Source of the DNA: Pseudomonas knackmussii B13
GTDB taxonomy: Bacteria > Pseudomonadota > Gammaproteobacteria > Pseudomonadales > Pseudomonadaceae
Direction: 5' to 3'
NCBI RefSeq assembly: GCF_000689415.1
Contig: NZ_HG322950.1
Location: 4,781,501 to 4,845,500 of the forward strand
DNA: 64,000 nucleotides
Shown here one piece after another: positions 63,022 to 64,000 of this stretch. The notes under the pieces are model-generated. The model made no database searches and was not told the DNA's origin. It saw nothing but the letters and a program-made list of their open reading frames with translations. Numbering within the stretch: the stretch's first letter is position 1; each line of letters starts with the position of its first letter. Both the position numbers and the translations under genes were made by a program.

Positions 63022-64000
63022 ATGCGCAAGAATGCCGTCATCCGCTCCATGATCGCCGCTGGGTTGATCGCCAGTGCGCCCTTCGCCCACGCCGCGGGCA
63101 ACCTGGTGTTCTGTTCCGAGGGCAGCCCGGCGGGCTTCGACCCGGGCCAATACACCACCGGCACCGATTTCGATGCCACTGCGGAAACCATCTTCAACCG
63201 TCTGACTCAGTTCGAGCGCGGCGGCACCAAGGTCATCCCGGGCCTGGCCGAGAGCTGGGACGTTTCGGCGGACGGCAAGACCTACACCTTCCACCTGCGC
63301 AAGGGCGTGAAGTTCCACACCACCGAGTACTTCAAGCCGAGCCGCGAGTTCAACGCGGACGACGTGGTCTTCACCTTCGACCGCATGCTGAACAAGGACA
63401 ACGCCTTCCGTAAGGCGTACCCGACCGAATTCCCCTACTTCACCGACATGGGCATGGACACCAACATCGCCAAGGTGGAGAAGGTCGACGACAACACCGT
63501 CAAGTTCACCCTCAACGATGTCGACGCCGCGTTCGTGCAGAACATGGCCATGAGCTTCGCCTCCATCCAGTCCGCCGAGTACGCCGACAAGCTGATGAAG
63601 GAAGGCAAGGCCAGCGACATCAACCAGAAGCCGATCGGCACCGGTCCCTTCGTGTTCAGTCGCTACCAGAAGGACGCGATGATCCGCTTCAAGGCCAACA
63701 AGGACTACTGGGTGCCCGGCGAGGTCAAGGTCGACAACCTGATCTTCGCGATCAACACCGACGCCTCGGTGCGCATGCAGAAGCTCAAGGCCAACGAGTG
63801 CCAGATCACCCTCTTCCCGCGTCCGGCCGATCTCGAGTCGCTGAAGAAGGACCCGAACCTGAACATGCCGTCGCAGCCGGGCTTCAACCTCGGCTACATC
63901 GCCTACAACGTGCTGCACAAGCCGCTGGACAAGCTGGAAGTGCGTGAAGCGCTGGACATGGCGGTGAACAAGAAGGCGATCATCGACGCCGTCTACCAGG
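63022..64000 (+). CDS. dppA: Dipeptide ABC transporter substrate-binding protein (3' end outside window)
   Basis: 326 codons are visible of a protein normally about 530 residues. The signal peptide is MRKNAVIRSMIAAGLIASAP to HAA. The SBP_bac_5 (DppA-like) domain starts NLVFCSEGSPAGFDPGQYTT, with GLAESWDVSADGKTYTFHLR and PIGTGPFVFSRYQKDAMIRF. It captures dipeptides in the periplasm for the DppBCDF importer, which is expected downstream. AGAGGT lies before the ATG. Position fits PA4496. Confidence 0.94.
   Translation, partial: MRKNAVIRSMIAAGLIASAPFAHAAGNLVFCSEGSPAGFDPGQYTTGTDFDATAETIFNRLTQFERGGTKVIPGLAESWDVSADGKTYTFHLRKGVKFHTTEYFKPSREFNADDVVFTFDRMLNKDNAFRKAYPTEFPYFTDMGMDTNIAKVEKVDDNTVKFTLNDVDAAFVQNMAMSFASIQSAEYADKLMKEGKASDINQKPIGTGPFVFSRYQKDAMIRFKANKDYWVPGEVKVDNLIFAINTDASVRMQKLKANECQITLFPRPADLESLKKDPNLNMPSQPGFNLGYIAYNVLHKPLDKLEVREALDMAVNKKAIIDAVYQ

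Overview
This 64 kb, GC-rich window is chromosomal DNA of a Pseudomonas of the P. aeruginosa group. From memory, the gene order follows P. aeruginosa PAO1 PA4435 to PA4496 almost gene for gene. Three differences suggest a relative such as the P. nitroreducens/citronellolis/knackmussii cluster rather than P. aeruginosa itself. An IS3-family element lies after zapG. The fagA-fumC1-sodM block expected between npr and pmbA is missing. An AEC permease and an SbmA/BacA-like ABC transporter lie between the mag operon and roxSR. I saw no rRNA, tRNA, CRISPR array or prophage.

Layout. 1-2.3 kb: truncated acyl-CoA dehydrogenase, a divergent GlxA-type AraC regulator and an unknown exported protein. 2.4-6.2 kb: zapE, trpS, an alpha/beta hydrolase and zapG. 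6.3-7.7 kb: REP-like inverted repeat and a complete IS3-family element with a 3-bp target duplication. 7.7-12.8 kb: cysD-cysNC (sulfate activation), mltB and a Nif3-like gene. 12.9-14.0 kb: algW (envelope-stress protease). 14.1-18.8 kb: ibaG-murA-hisG-hisD-hisC. 18.9-22.0 kb: mlaFEDCB (phospholipid transport). 22.2-29.3 kb: kdsD-kdsC-lptC-lptA-lptB-rpoN-hpf-ptsN-rapZ-npr (LPS synthesis and export, sigma-54, nitrogen PTS). 29.4-39.7 kb: pmbA, darP, tldD, a nitrilase-family amidase, yhdP, rng and maf. 39.7-42.4 kb: mreB-mreC-mreD (rod shape). 42.7-46.7 kb: gatCAB, an RlpA-like lipoprotein and a carboxymuconolactone-decarboxylase-like protein. 46.8-57.1 kb: the six-gene mag operon around a bacterial alpha-2-macroglobulin. 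57.2-59.9 kb: AEC permease and ABC transporter. 60.0-61.9 kb: roxSR redox two-component system. 62.0-64.0 kb: a SIMPL-domain protein and the 5' part of a dipeptide-binding protein gene.

Most of the window is housekeeping and envelope biogenesis: phospholipid traffic, LPS assembly, cell shape, peptidoglycan precursors and periplasmic proteolysis. The most interesting part is the mag (yfa-type) operon. Its genes abut or overlap by a few bases. MagD keeps a CVEQ thioester. MagC, usually called DUF1175, carries an NlpC/P60-like Cys/His arrangement. MagE, usually called DUF2300, reads as three linked enzyme-like modules: a penicillin-binding-like N-terminus with SxxK and KTW, a SpoIID-like middle and a C-terminal HExxH. 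Together these suggest a periplasmic system that couples protease trapping to handling of the cell wall. That reading is an inference from motifs.
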